Source: Hafnia alvei
GTDB taxonomy: Bacteria > Pseudomonadota > Gammaproteobacteria > Enterobacterales > Enterobacteriaceae
Assembly (NCBI RefSeq): GCF_964063325.1
Contig: NZ_OZ061315.1
Coordinates: 2,170,001 to 2,234,000 of the forward strand
Direction of reading: 5' to 3'
Length of the DNA stretch: 64,000 bases
Notes under the pieces: model-generated
Told to the model about the DNA's origin: nothing
The model's input: only the letters and a program-made list of their open reading frames with translations
The model's database searches: none
Translations under genes and position numbers: made by a program
Shown: positions 9,510 to 18,600 of the stretch, one piece after another
Layout of the letters: each line of letters begins with the position of its first letter
How positions within the stretch are numbered: position 1 is the first letter of the stretch

Positions 9510-10504
9510 GCAACGAAGACAAAAAAGTATTGCTCGAAGTTGCCGATCTGAAGGTTCACTTCGAGATAAAAGACAACAAGGCGTGGTTCTGGCAACCAGC
9601 CAAAACCTTGAAAGCGGTCGACGGTGTGACGTTGCGCCTATATGAAGGCGAAACCCTAGGCGTGGTTGGTGAATCGGGCTGCGGTAAATCAACGCTGGCG
9701 CGTGCATTAATCGGTTTAGTGAAAGCGACCGATGGCCGCGTGGCGTGGCTCGGTAAGAGTCTGCTGGGCATGGACGCCAAACATTGGCATGAAGTCCGTC
9801 ACGATATCCAGATGATTTTCCAAGATCCGCTGGCATCGCTGAACCCGCGCATGACCATCGGTGAAATCATTGCGGAGCCGCTGCGGACATATCATCCCAA
9901 AATGGCGCGCAGCGAGGTGAAAGAGCGCGTCAGAAATATGATGATGAAAGTGGGGTTATTGCCGAACCTGATTAACCGCTATCCTCATGAATTCTCGGGC
10001 GGTCAGTGCCAGCGCATCGGGATTGCTCGAGCACTGATATTGGAACCCAAGCTGATTATTTGTGATGAGCCGGTTTCCGCGCTCGATGTGTCGATTCAGG
10101 CGCAGGTTGTTAACCTGCTACAGCAGCTTCAGCGAGAAATGGGGCTTTCGCTGATCTTTATCGCGCACGATCTTGCTGTGGTGAAACACATTTCCGACCG
10201 CGTTCTGGTGATGTATCTCGGCCACGCGGTTGAGCTCGGCACCTATGATGAGGTGTATCACAATCCTCAGCATCCTTATACCAAAGCGCTGATGTCTGCG
10301 GTGCCGGTTCCTGACCCAGATTTAGAGCGCAATAAAAAAATTCAGCTCTTGGAAGGCGAGCTACCTTCGCCGATCAATCCACCATCAGGCTGTGTGTTCC
10401 GCACTCGCTGTCCAATTGCTGGGCCAGAATGCGCATTAACGCGGCCGTTAATGGAGGGGAGTTTCCGCCACGCGGTTTCGTGTTTGAAGGTGGATCCTCT
10501 CTAG
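9506..10504 (+). CDS. oppF: Oligopeptide ABC transporter ATPase OppF
   Basis: OppF is the second ATPase of the importer and forms a heterodimer with OppD. The 332 residues carry Walker A GESGCGKS, signature SGGQCQR, Walker B LIICDEPVSALD, and the C-terminal cysteine-bearing motif CVFRTRCPIAGPEC. It is the last gene of the opp operon and shares four bases with oppD. It is close in length to the E. coli protein (334). Confidence 0.95.
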   Translation: MSNEDKKVLLEVADLKVHFEIKDNKAWFWQPAKTLKAVDGVTLRLYEGETLGVVGESGCGKSTLARALIGLVKATDGRVAWLGKSLLGMDAKHWHEVRHDIQMIFQDPLASLNPRMTIGEIIAEPLRTYHPKMARSEVKERVRNMMMKVGLLPNLINRYPHEFSGGQCQRIGIARALILEPKLIICDEPVSALDVSIQAQVVNLLQQLQREMGLSLIFIAHDLAVVKHISDRVLVMYLGHAVELGTYDEVYHNPQHPYTKALMSAVPVPDPDLERNKKIQLLEGELPSPINPPSGCVFRTRCPIAGPECALTRPLMEGSFRHAVSCLKVDPL

Positions 10505-10525
10505 TTAGACCGCCTCACTTGCGAT

Positions 10526-10545
10526 GGAGCACAAGGACGTGCTCC
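10526..10545. repeat. Inverted repeat downstream of oppF
   Basis: GGAGCAC / GTGCTCC forms a perfect 7-bp stem with a 6-base loop, 22 bases after the oppF stop. There is no T run on the plus strand, so it may protect the opp mRNA 3' end rather than act as a strong terminator. The rest of the 235-base gap before hinT holds nothing recognisable. Confidence 0.4.
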
Positions 10546-10739
10546 TTCAACGCTGATACCCGTGATACGTCAAGCAACTTTAATTATGACGGTGATAGAA
10601 CAAGAAACGCCGCGCGATTTCGGCTGATTTTCCCTCACTTGATGATTTGTCTCCCTCTCAGGCTTGAAAGCCGAGCTCGCTCTACTCATACTGCAAGCAC
10701 AAGATTTTTATCTCAATTGATTGCTAAAGGATATTCGTC

Positions 10740-11090
10740 ATGGCAGAAGAAACTATTTTCAGCAAAATTATTCGTCGTGAGATCCCGTCAGATATCGTTT
10801 ATCAGGACGACTTAGTAACTGCATTCCGTGATATTTCTCCACAGGCACCTAGCCATATTCTCATTATTCCAAACCAGCTGATCCCAACGGTGAATGACGT
10901 TAAGCCAGAAGATGAAGCGGCGCTGGGCAGAATGGTCACCGTAGCGGCAAAAATTGCCCAGCAGGAAGGCATTGCTGAAGATGGCTATCGCCTGATTATC
11001 AACTGCAACCGTCATGCGGGGCAGGAGGTTTATCACATCCACATGCATTTGTTGGGCGGCCGTTCATTAGGTCCTTTGCTCGCTCGTTAA
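10740..11090 (+). CDS. hinT: Purine nucleoside phosphoramidase HinT
   Basis: HinT is a cytoplasmic HIT-superfamily hydrolase that cleaves adenosine 5'-phosphoramidates and lysyl-AMP-type P-N bonds. The catalytic triad motif HIHMH is followed by LLGG near residue 105. The 116 residues are three shorter than in E. coli, with the C-terminal tail ending GPLLAR. An AAAGGA ribosome site precedes the ATG. It begins a group (hinT-ycfL-lpoB-thiK-nagZ-ycfP) that has the same order in E. coli. Confidence 0.96.
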   Translation: MAEETIFSKIIRREIPSDIVYQDDLVTAFRDISPQAPSHILIIPNQLIPTVNDVKPEDEAALGRMVTVAAKIAQQEGIAEDGYRLIINCNRHAGQEVYHIHMHLLGGRSLGPLLAR

Positions 11091-11144
11091 TGTCATCCTG
11101 CCGCGTTTTGCTAGGCAGAAAATATTCAGTTGGAGTTCACCGTT

Positions 11145-11534
11145 ATGCGATTCTCATTATCCAGATGTACATTGACGGTGATCTTGCCGCTGGCATTACT
11201 CGCAGGGTGTAGCACGCCGAGCCACATCGCCGTCAGCGATGGGCAGCGAGTGGTGATGGATCCTTCGGTACTCACGGCAGGCGTGACGGCGGATAATCCA
11301 ACCGTATCGTCGGGGGATATCTATCCTGTGGCCAGCGCCGTGGTTAATTATGGTGAAGAGCAACAGCCTGTCACGCTGAACTACCGTTTTTATTGGTATG
11401 ACGCCAAAGGTCTGGATATCTTCCCACACGAACCACCGCGGACGATTAAGCTAAACCCAGGCCAAGAAGTGCGTCTGGAATCCACCAGCGCGAATACCCG
11501 AGCAAAACAGGTACGTCTCTACCTCTATCTATAA
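11145..11534 (+). CDS. ycfL: YcfL-family lipoprotein
   Basis: This small exported lipoprotein has no known biochemical function. The start at MRFSLSRC, preceded by TTGGAG, gives a hydrophobic signal and a lipobox LLAGC with the modified cysteine at residue 22. A TTG 15 bases upstream is in frame but sits inside the ribosome site. The 129-residue length is near the 125 of E. coli YcfL, and the conserved core NYRFYWYDAKGLD and the end RLYLYL are present. It lies immediately upstream of lpoB, a conserved pairing. Confidence 0.88.
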   Translation: MRFSLSRCTLTVILPLALLAGCSTPSHIAVSDGQRVVMDPSVLTAGVTADNPTVSSGDIYPVASAVVNYGEEQQPVTLNYRFYWYDAKGLDIFPHEPPRTIKLNPGQEVRLESTSANTRAKQVRLYLYL

Positions 11535-11561
11535 ATTAAGCCACAACCTCATGGGAGAGGG

Positions 11562-12164
11562 ATGATGAAGAAGCTTTTAGGTGTGACATTCGCGGCGATG
11601 GTGCTGGCGGGTTGTCAAACGATCACTCAACAAGGTAGTGAAACCACCACCGAACCAGAAAAGCCAACGCAAACACAGCCGCCGGTGACGGCACCGACCA
11701 CGCCGCCCGAACAGCCACCGGTGACTACGGTGCCAACGCCGCCAAAGGTACAAAGCTTCAACTGGAGCGCTAGTCTAACGCCGCTGATTAATCAGATGCT
11801 AGGCTCGCCAGACGTCACCGCGGGCAGCGTTTTGCTGGTGGATAACGTGCAAAACCAAACCAACGGTAGCTTGCAGGTATCAAACGCCACGGCTGAATTG
11901 AAAAAGGCGCTGCAGCAGGGCAATAAATTTACGCTGGTTCCCGCTAATCAGGTTACCAGTGCCAAACAGTCACTGGGCTTATCTGCCGAAGATAGCTTAG
12001 GTTCACGCCGTAAAGCGATTGGTTTAGCGCGCATTGTAAACGCTCAATACGTGCTGTATAGCACGGTAGAGGGCGACGTACAGTCACCTAAAGTGGCGAT
12101 GCAGCTGATGCTGGTGCAAACCGGTGAGATTATCTGGTCTGGCAATGGGGCCGTGACACGCTGA
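11562..12164 (+). CDS. lpoB: Penicillin-binding protein 1B activator LpoB
   Basis: LpoB is an outer-membrane lipoprotein that reaches through the periplasm to stimulate the synthase PBP1B. The 200 residues show a signal with lipobox LAGC (cysteine near residue 19), a disordered linker rich in proline, threonine and glutamine (about residues 25-65) and the globular domain with AGSVLLVDNVQNQTNGS and the C-terminal QLMLVQTGEIIWSG. Two ATG codons are adjacent; either could start it. Four bases separate it from thiK. Confidence 0.93.
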   Translation: MMKKLLGVTFAAMVLAGCQTITQQGSETTTEPEKPTQTQPPVTAPTTPPEQPPVTTVPTPPKVQSFNWSASLTPLINQMLGSPDVTAGSVLLVDNVQNQTNGSLQVSNATAELKKALQQGNKFTLVPANQVTSAKQSLGLSAEDSLGSRRKAIGLARIVNAQYVLYSTVEGDVQSPKVAMQLMLVQTGEIIWSGNGAVTR

Positions 12165-12168
12165 TTCT

Positions 12169-13035
12169 ATGTCGAATGCTTTTCACCCCCCGTTGCTTTC
12201 TGTGCGGGCCGTTCTGGCCCGCTGTTTTCCATCTGTAGCACCGCATGAGTGGCAGCTTTCGCCGGTTGAAGGTTTAACCGGCGTGAATTGGAAGGCAAAA
12301 CTGAGTGACAGTGTCACTTATTTAATTCGTCCCCAAACCGTAGAAAAAGCGCAGCTAGGCATCGAGCGCAAACGTGAGGCTCATGCATTACAGCTAGCGG
12401 CGGGTTATGCTCTCGCGCCACAAAGCATAGGGCTGCACGATGGTTGGTTAGTCACTGAGTGGCTTTCGGGCGACGTGCTCAGCGAAACAACCTATCAGCC
12501 GCATCTGCAAGCTTTAGCCGAAAAAATCGTTACGCTGCATAATATAAAACCCTGCGGGCAGGCGCGGGATTTTCATCGTCATTGCCAATCCTACTGCCAA
12601 CTAAGTTCCCACCAGCGAGTGACGCCGCAAGGATTAAGAATTCATCAGTACTGGCAGTCTCGCCACGTCCCTCAGCCATTGAAAATTGCCATGCTGCACA
12701 TGGATATTCATCCGGGCAACATCGTTTTGACGCATCACGGTCTGCGGTTGATTGATTGGGAGTACGCCGCAGTGGGCGATATTGCGTTGGATCTTGCCGC
12801 CATGTACCGTAGTTTCGGTTGGGAGTATGCACAGCGACGCGATTTTACTCAGCGATACGTGCGGGCCGGAGGCTATTGCGATGCGAAAAAATTGCAACAG
12901 CATGTTGAGCAATGGCTGCCGCGCGTCGATTATATGGCATGGTTATGGTATGAAGTGCGTTGGCAACAATCAAAACAGAATTCATTTCGTGAGACCGCCA
13001 ATCTGTTGCTTTCACAGCTAAAAATGGGAAAGTAG
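12169..13035 (+). CDS. thiK: Thiamine kinase ThiK
   Basis: ThiK phosphorylates salvaged thiamine to thiamine monophosphate. It belongs to the aminoglycoside phosphotransferase/choline kinase fold; the catalytic loop is HMDIHPGNIVL and the metal-binding aspartate lies in LIDWEYA. The 288 residues are a little longer than E. coli ThiK (274). No clear ribosome site precedes the ATG, which lies only four bases after the lpoB stop, so coupling to lpoB translation is likely. Confidence 0.9.
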   Translation: MSNAFHPPLLSVRAVLARCFPSVAPHEWQLSPVEGLTGVNWKAKLSDSVTYLIRPQTVEKAQLGIERKREAHALQLAAGYALAPQSIGLHDGWLVTEWLSGDVLSETTYQPHLQALAEKIVTLHNIKPCGQARDFHRHCQSYCQLSSHQRVTPQGLRIHQYWQSRHVPQPLKIAMLHMDIHPGNIVLTHHGLRLIDWEYAAVGDIALDLAAMYRSFGWEYAQRRDFTQRYVRAGGYCDAKKLQQHVEQWLPRVDYMAWLWYEVRWQQSKQNSFRETANLLLSQLKMGK

Positions 13036-13105
13036 CACAGATGCGGTATGCGCGATAAAAACACTGACGGCGTGAAATCACGCCATCACGCAATATAGTT
13101 AATAT

Positions 13106-13165
13106 CTACACCCTGAATAATTGGCGTAGCCAACATGGATGCAGCTTCAAATTATGATGGGTATA
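13106..13165. repeat. Short ERIC-like palindromic element (internally deleted)
   Basis: About 60 bases begin with TACACCC and end with GGGTATA and contain GATGCAGCTTCAAATTATGA, resembling the two ends of the 127-bp element at 47321-47447 with the centre missing. It lies just upstream of nagZ. Confidence 0.5.
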
Positions 13166-13178
13166 AAGGAGAATCCCT

Positions 13179-14198
13179 GTGGGTCCTGTAATGTTGGATG
13201 TGGCAGCCTATGAACTGGATGCTGAAGAGCGTGAGATTTTGCAGCATCCGCTGGTAGGCGGTCTGATTTTATTTACCCGAAACTTCCATGATGCCGAGCA
13301 GCTTCGTGAGCTGGTGCGCCAGATCCGTGAGGCGCCACGCAATCGTCTGGTTATTGCCGTGGATCAGGAAGGCGGCCGAGTGCAGCGCTTTCGCCAAGGC
13401 TTTACGCGACTGCCCGCTGCGCAGTCTTTTGCCGCAATAAATAGCGATGCAGAGGGGCGCCGATTAGCGCAGGAAGCGGGCTGGTTGATGGCTAACGAAA
13501 TGATGGCGATGGATATCGATATCAGCTTTGCGCCTGTTTTGGATCTCGGCCACGGCAGCGCCGCCATTGGTGAACGTTCTTTCCATGAAGATCCGCAGAT
13601 TGCGATTCGTATGGCGGAAAGCTTCATCGATGGCATGCATGAAGCGGGCATGAAAACCACGGGCAAGCATTTCCCCGGGCATGGCGCAGTCACCGCAGAC
13701 TCGCATAAAGAAACGCCGATAGATCCGCGCCCGCTGGAAGAAATCATTAATCATGATATGGTTATTTTTAACCAGTTGAATTCACGCGCTAAGCTCGACG
13801 CAATTATGCCGGCTCATGTGATTTACCCTGCGGCGGATAGTCTTCCGGCCAGCGGTTCGCCATACTGGCTGAAGCAGGTATTACGCCAGCAGCTTGGCTT
13901 TAACGGCGTGATCTTCTCTGATGACCTGTCAATGGAAGGCGCTGCGGTAATGGGTAGCTACGCTGAACGCGGGCAGGCCTCGCTGGATGCGGGCTGCGAT
14001 ATGATTCTGGTGTGTAATCATCGCGCAGGCGCGGTGAGCGTGTTAGATAATTTGGCACCGATCACCGCAGAACGCGTTAGCGCCCTGTATCATAATGGTA
14101 AATTTACACGTGAAGAGTTAATGGCTTCACCGCGTTGGAAAACGGCGCATCAAGAGCTGGAGCAACTTCATCTGCGTTGGGAAGAGAGCAAAGCATAA
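13179..14198 (+). CDS. nagZ: Beta-N-acetylhexosaminidase NagZ
   Basis: NagZ removes N-acetylglucosamine from GlcNAc-anhydroMurNAc (peptides) in the cytoplasm during murein recycling, so it also shapes AmpC induction in species that have ampC-ampR. This family-3 glycosidase shows KHFPGHG with the acid/base residues at VTADSH (His176) and the nucleophile Asp248 in FSDDLSMEG. The start is GTG, preceded by AAAGGAG, and the protein begins MGPVMLDV as in E. coli (341 residues; 339 here). A terminator hairpin lies between it and ycfP. Confidence 0.96.
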   Translation: MGPVMLDVAAYELDAEEREILQHPLVGGLILFTRNFHDAEQLRELVRQIREAPRNRLVIAVDQEGGRVQRFRQGFTRLPAAQSFAAINSDAEGRRLAQEAGWLMANEMMAMDIDISFAPVLDLGHGSAAIGERSFHEDPQIAIRMAESFIDGMHEAGMKTTGKHFPGHGAVTADSHKETPIDPRPLEEIINHDMVIFNQLNSRAKLDAIMPAHVIYPAADSLPASGSPYWLKQVLRQQLGFNGVIFSDDLSMEGAAVMGSYAERGQASLDAGCDMILVCNHRAGAVSVLDNLAPITAERVSALYHNGKFTREELMASPRWKTAHQELEQLHLRWEESKA

Positions 14199-14224
14199 GC
14201 TCGACGCTCAAATGACAATAACGC

Positions 14225-14251
14225 AAAGCGGCTGAGGGTTAGCCGCTTTTT
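14225..14251 (+). terminator. Terminator after nagZ
   Basis: The stem AAAGCGGCT / AGCCGCTTT with a 7-base loop is followed by TT then GGG. It may only partially stop transcription, because ycfP starts 15 bases later with its ribosome site GGGAG next to the T stretch. Confidence 0.7.
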
Positions 14252-14266
14252 GGGAGCAGTGAGAAC

Positions 14267-14809
14267 ATGATTATTTATCTTCACGGTTTTGATTCCACCA
14301 GTCCGGGCAATCACGAAAAGGTGATGCAGCTGCAATTCATCGACCCCGACGTGCGTTTAATTAGCTACAGCACCCGTCACCCTCGTCATGATATGCAGCA
14401 TCTTTTGAAAGAAGTCGATAAAGTGGTTCAGCAGGCAGGCGATAGCCATGCGCTGATTTGCGGCGTTGGCCTCGGCGGTTTTTGGGCTGAGCGTATCGGC
14501 TATCTGTGCGGTATTCGACAGGTGATGTTCAATCCTAATTTGTTCCCGCAGGAAAATATGGTGGGTCAGATTGACCGTCCAGAGGAGTATTTGGATATTG
14601 CGACCAAGTGCGTTGAAAACTTCCGTGAGAAGAATCGCGAACGGTGTTTAGCGGTGCTTTCTCGCACCGATGAAGTGTTAGACAGCCAGCGTAGCGCTGA
14701 ATATTTGCAGCCGTTCTATGAAATTATTTGGGATGAGCAGCAAACGCATAAATTTAAAAGTTTGTCGCAGCACCTGCAAAAAATCCGCGCGTTCAAAACG
14801 GTTTCTTGA
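14267..14809 (+). CDS. ycfP: YcfP, predicted alpha/beta-hydrolase (YqiA/YcfP family)
   Basis: The protein has 180 residues and starts MIIYLHGFDSTSPGN, the oxyanion-hole strand and loop of an alpha/beta-hydrolase esterase. Where such enzymes have GxSxGG, this protein has CGVGLGGFW, so the nucleophilic serine is replaced by glycine, as also in E. coli YcfP; catalytic activity is doubtful. It follows nagZ in the conserved order. Function is not established. Confidence 0.85.
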   Translation: MIIYLHGFDSTSPGNHEKVMQLQFIDPDVRLISYSTRHPRHDMQHLLKEVDKVVQQAGDSHALICGVGLGGFWAERIGYLCGIRQVMFNPNLFPQENMVGQIDRPEEYLDIATKCVENFREKNRERCLAVLSRTDEVLDSQRSAEYLQPFYEIIWDEQQTHKFKSLSQHLQKIRAFKTVS

Positions 14810-14828
14810 TGATTTTTGTTGTTTGATA

Positions 14829-14860
14829 ATTCCCGGCATCCACACAGGGAGGCCGGGAAA
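14829..14860. terminator. Inverted repeat between ycfP and potD
   Basis: TTCCCGGC / GCCGGGAA forms an 8-bp stem between two convergent genes. Neither side carries a long T run, so it is a probable but weak bidirectional terminator. Confidence 0.5.
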
Positions 14861-14868
14861 GATAGAGA

Positions 14869-15933
14869 TTAACGGCCTGCTTTCAGCTTCTGGAAGTAAT
14901 TTTCGTAAATTTCACTGGCGCTGCCCACATCATTTTGCCATTCGCCATGGGCGATGGTTTCTGCGTCAGGGTACAGTGATTTATCGCCAGAAATTGATTT
15001 AGGTAACATCTTCTGAGCGGCTAAGTTCGGCGTTGGATAACCGATGGTTTTCGCTACCTGCACCGCGATTTCAGGGCGCAGCAGGAAGTTAATTAACTTC
15101 ATCGCGCCTTCTGGGTTTTTCGCATTGGCAGGAATCGACAGGCTGTCCATCCAGAAAATCCCACCTTCTTTTGGCCAAATAACCTCGAGCGGCGTTCCAG
15201 CTTCACGAGCAACAAACGCTGAACCATTCCAAACCATGCCCAGATTCACTTCGCCTTCCATATACGGATTGGCTGGATTATCTGAGTTGAAGGCCAACAC
15301 GTTAGGCATCAGTTTTTTCAGCTCTTCATAAGCGGCTTCAATTTGTTTGGGATCGGTGGTGTTGCCCGAATACCCGAGCTTAAGCAGGGCCATTTGGAAA
15401 ACTTCGCGGGCATCATCGGTCAACAGCAGGCTGCCTTTATATTCTGGTTTCCACAGATCGGCCCAGCTGGTCACGCTTTTTGGATCAATGGCATCGGAAT
15501 TAACGCCGATCGCCGTCGCGCCCCAGATATACGGAATAGAATAGTCGTTCTCTGGATCGAAAGGCTTGTGCAACAGATTTGGATCTAAGTTATGGAAATT
15601 GGTCAGCTTAGATTTGTCGATCTTTTGCAGCATACCTTCTTTACTCATTTTGGAAACAAAGTAAGTGGAAGGTACAACTAAGTCATATGCGCCGCTTTTA
15701 TAGGTTTTCAGCTTGGCATACATAGTTTCGTTGGACTCGTAGGTGGAATAAATCACCTTAATGCCGGTTTCCTTGGTGAACTGCTCAAGCAGTCCCGGCG
15801 GCACATATTCAGTCCAGTTATAGAAATAGACAGTGTTATTGTCATTTTCCGTTTTCGGCGCATCGGCAGCGATTGCGGCATTAACTCCCAAAGCCAACAA
15901 ACCTGCGGCTACCAGAGGTGACCACTTTTTCAT
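14869..15933 (-). CDS. potD: Spermidine/putrescine-binding periplasmic protein PotD
   Basis: PotD delivers spermidine (and putrescine) to the PotABC transporter. The 354 residues start with a lysine signal and hydrophobic core and are probably cleaved after AIA at about residue 23. The polyamine-binding fold shows FYNWTEYVPPGLLEQF at the start of the mature protein and the ligand-site aromatic and acidic stretches YESNETMYAKL, VWNGSAF and EGGIFWMDSL. Unlike E. coli, where potD directly follows potC, here a 1.35-kb antiporter gene lies between them, with all genes on the same strand. Confidence 0.95.
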   Translation of the reverse strand: MKKWSPLVAAGLLALGVNAAIAADAPKTENDNNTVYFYNWTEYVPPGLLEQFTKETGIKVIYSTYESNETMYAKLKTYKSGAYDLVVPSTYFVSKMSKEGMLQKIDKSKLTNFHNLDPNLLHKPFDPENDYSIPYIWGATAIGVNSDAIDPKSVTSWADLWKPEYKGSLLLTDDAREVFQMALLKLGYSGNTTDPKQIEAAYEELKKLMPNVLAFNSDNPANPYMEGEVNLGMVWNGSAFVAREAGTPLEVIWPKEGGIFWMDSLSIPANAKNPEGAMKLINFLLRPEIAVQVAKTIGYPTPNLAAQKMLPKSISGDKSLYPDAETIAHGEWQNDVGSASEIYENYFQKLKAGR

Positions 15934-16101
15934 TCAGCGTATCCCTATAGTGAAGGTCGAAATAAAGAGAAAATCTCTATGAATCCTGAATGGAACACTT
16001 CAACAAGAACAAAACGTTTTTATGGGAGTCGCGCCATCAGGGCGGTCATTATAGGAGCCGTGGGAGTAGGGGTAAAGGTAAAGCGGGAGGAGAAAGACAT
16101 T

Positions 16102-16134
16102 CGCGCCGCCAATCAAAAAAACAGTGGCGGCGCA
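16102..16134 (-). terminator. Hairpin after the antiporter gene
   Basis: The perfect 9-bp stem GCGCCGCCA / TGGCGGCGC has a loop holding an A-run. On the minus strand it lies 20-50 bases after the antiporter stop and before potD, so it may terminate or attenuate that transcript. Confidence 0.55.
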
Positions 16135-16156
16135 GCTAATCGAGCCAAATAAATGC

Positions 16157-17506
16157 TTAGCCTAAGTTATCGTCAGGCGGTGGATTTTTCTTGAGTTGAA
16201 CCGCATAGGCTTTTTCATGTTCCCCTTGTTTGCGGGCATAGAACATCAAAATGCTTAAGCTGATGATAAAGGTGGCGGTCAGCTTGAGGTTGTCAGCGCC
16301 TGACAAAGCGATAAAGCAGAAGATACAGCCTAACGTTGCGGCCATTACGCTCACGATATTTCTCAGCGAAGCGCCTTCCATACGAATCAACGCTACGCAG
16401 GAGTAGAAATACGGCAGCATGGTAAGCAGAACCGCGATCCCGATGAGCTCCCCAAAAATATCGGATGAGTTACTGCCTTTCGAGCTCATAAAGGTCATGA
16501 ACGCCATCAACAGCGTCATTTTTATGGCTGACAAAATAATCCCTTTGCGCGGTACGCCGTGGCTATCGACCTCGCCGTAAATTTTAGGGAAGTTACCGTC
16601 ACGAGCGGCGCGTACGCCAGCCTGACCGACCAACATCATCCAAGAACCTAATGCCGCGAGGCAGGCAAACGCAGTGAAAGCAGACACCACCGGAGCGGCC
16701 CAACTACCGACCATCAATGAGGTACTGGCGGCAAACGGTGCACCGGTTTTCGCCATCACTTCAGCAGGGAACATTCCGCTCATCACCTGGGTGGCTAAGA
16801 TATAAACGATGCCCGCCAGCGCGGTGCCCAGCATGGTGGCGATAGGCACGGTACGCTGTGGGTTTTTAACTAAACCTGAGCTAACTGCCGCCGATTCGAT
16901 GCCGACGAACGCCCATAGACAAATCAAAATGCTGTGCATAACGGCTTTGCTGTCGGTATGCGTCGAGGTGTTCCAGTTTGCCTGATAAAGCGCAGGATCA
17001 AACCAATGCCAGCCGGCAACTGCGGTGCCAATGACGGGAACTAAAACCAGAATTAGCCCCAGCGTGGTTAAGCGACTGACCCAGTTACCACCCATCATAT
17101 TCACCAGCGCCATGATCCAGATAATCACAATGCTCGCGATCCCTGCGGGGATCGGGTGATTGAGCGCGGGGAAAAAGATCGAGAGATAAGCCACACCGGC
17201 CAAACAGTCGGCTAGGTTACCAATCCAGTTGGCGTGGTAGTAAAGAACGGCGGTTTGAAAACCGAATGCAGGGCCTAATCGACCCGCATAGGCGATTGGC
17301 CCACCGACCTGCGGGTCGCGGGTCGTCAAACGAGCAAAAACATACGCCAATGACATGGCGCCGATTAAAGTAATGATCCAGCCGAAGAGTGCAATAGAAC
17401 CAATTTTGGCGAGGTTCGCAGGCAGGAGCGCTATACCGCTCCCCATCATGTTTCCCGCGACGATACCGGTACAGGCGATGAGCCCGATTTTTTTAGAAGA
17501 CGCCAT
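16157..17506 (-). CDS. CadB-like APC-family amino acid/polyamine antiporter
   Basis: This 12-helix inner-membrane protein is a basic amino acid/polyamine antiporter of the CadB/AdiC/PotE group. It most resembles CadB (lysine/cadaverine exchange): KKIGL-ACTG-VAGNMMGSGIALLPANLA at the start, YYHANWIGNLAD, VSRLTTLGLILVLVP, WAFVGIESAAVSSG and VGQAGVRAARDGNFPKIYGE. The ATG at 17506 aligns with CadB residue 1 and is preceded by ACGGGGC, giving 449 residues; the frame runs 30 codons further upstream without support. No decarboxylase gene is adjacent, so it is not a cadBA operon. It lies between potC and potD on the same strand. The true substrate is open. Confidence 0.82.
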   Translation of the reverse strand: MASSKKIGLIACTGIVAGNMMGSGIALLPANLAKIGSIALFGWIITLIGAMSLAYVFARLTTRDPQVGGPIAYAGRLGPAFGFQTAVLYYHANWIGNLADCLAGVAYLSIFFPALNHPIPAGIASIVIIWIMALVNMMGGNWVSRLTTLGLILVLVPVIGTAVAGWHWFDPALYQANWNTSTHTDSKAVMHSILICLWAFVGIESAAVSSGLVKNPQRTVPIATMLGTALAGIVYILATQVMSGMFPAEVMAKTGAPFAASTSLMVGSWAAPVVSAFTAFACLAALGSWMMLVGQAGVRAARDGNFPKIYGEVDSHGVPRKGIILSAIKMTLLMAFMTFMSSKGSNSSDIFGELIGIAVLLTMLPYFYSCVALIRMEGASLRNIVSVMAATLGCIFCFIALSGADNLKLTATFIISLSILMFYARKQGEHEKAYAVQLKKNPPPDDNLG

Positions 17507-17820
17507 GTTAGCCCCGTTAACATCAAGCATTAGCTGTGTTCCGTCACGGCATGCTGTCGTTTTATCGAAAGAAATCCTGGATGAATTATATGACAAATTG
17601 CGACGTGGATCACACTTGCCCCAGCGTTAACGACAATGCTTTGAGCTAAAACAGTCTTGTATAGTAATTGCTGTAGGAATACACAATAAATATAGATCTT
17701 GGGGGCAATAAAGCGATCTGCTGTGTGAAGTTTTTATTGAGGGGCGGTTTTTTAGCGAATATTTCAATGGTTAAGCAAAGTTTACTGCCGGCCAAATAGC
17801 GACCGGCATCGTTTTTCACT
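17507..17820 (-). promoter_or_regulatory. potC to antiporter intergenic region
   Basis: The 314 bases hold no convincing gene. A TGCCGG / CCGGCA stem (17785-17808) follows potC and may weaken read-through. An AT-rich stretch around 17640-17760 could hold a promoter for the antiporter and potD, but I could not assign one confidently. Confidence 0.35.
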
Positions 17821-18600
17821 CTACTTATTTGCCGTTCTATCACGCAAAATAAGCTGGCTGCCCAGAACCAAGACTAACGAAAGCACCAACAGTATAGTGG
17901 CCAATGCGTTTACCTCTGGTGAAACGCCGACTTTCACCATCGAGTAGATTTTCAGCGGTAAAATTTCATAGCTTGGCCCCGTCACGAATGATGAAACCAC
18001 CACGTCATCCATGGATAGGGTAAAGCTCAACAGCCAACCCGCAGCCACCGCCGGCATCGCCAACGGCAGGAGAATTTTTCGCAGAATTGTCACTTCACCC
18101 GCGCCCAAATCCTTTGCGGCTTCAAGCATTCGCACGTCGAAACCTTTTAAGCGCGAATACACGGTGACAACCACAAAGGGCAAGCAGAAGGTGATATGTG
18201 AGAACAGCAACGACCAAAAGCCCAAAGAGACGCCCAGCAGCATAAACAGGACTAACAGCGAAATTGCCATCACGATATCGGGCGACATCATCACCACGAA
18301 AAGCATCCCGCTAACAAACGGCTTGCCACGGAATCGGTAACGGAAAAGTGCCACCGCCGTTAACGAGCCAATGAGCGTGGCAAAAGTGGCAGAAAGGACG
18401 GCCATGGTGATGGAATGCCCAGCCGCTTGCAGCAGGCTATCATTGTTCATCAACGTGCTGTACCAATCAAAGGTGAAGCCTTTCCAGTTGATGCCAAACC
18501 GCGAACTATTAAATGAGTTAGCGATCAGAATAATAATAGGAATATATAAATAGGCGTAGACGATGGACATAAATCCACCGCGCAGCAGGCGTCCGATCAT
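17821..18600 (-). CDS. potC: Spermidine/putrescine ABC transporter permease PotC
   Basis: PotC is the second membrane subunit of the polyamine importer. The 259 residues (E. coli 264) form six helices with the coupling loop EAAKDLGAGEVTILRKILLP. Its start overlaps the potB stop by four bases (ATGA), implying coupling. It begins MIGRLLRGGFMSIVYAYLYIP, as permeases of this class do. Confidence 0.95.
   Translation of the reverse strand: MIGRLLRGGFMSIVYAYLYIPIIILIANSFNSSRFGINWKGFTFDWYSTLMNNDSLLQAAGHSITMAVLSATFATLIGSLTAVALFRYRFRGKPFVSGMLFVVMMSPDIVMAISLLVLFMLLGVSLGFWSLLFSHITFCLPFVVVTVYSRLKGFDVRMLEAAKDLGAGEVTILRKILLPLAMPAVAAGWLLSFTLSMDDVVVSSFVTGPSYEILPLKIYSMVKVGVSPEVNALATILLVLSLVLVLGSQLILRDRTANK

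Noticed and set aside
10429..10815. Open frame of 128 codons spanning oppF end to hinT start
   Set aside because: It overlaps both real genes in another frame and has the composition of non-coding sequence.
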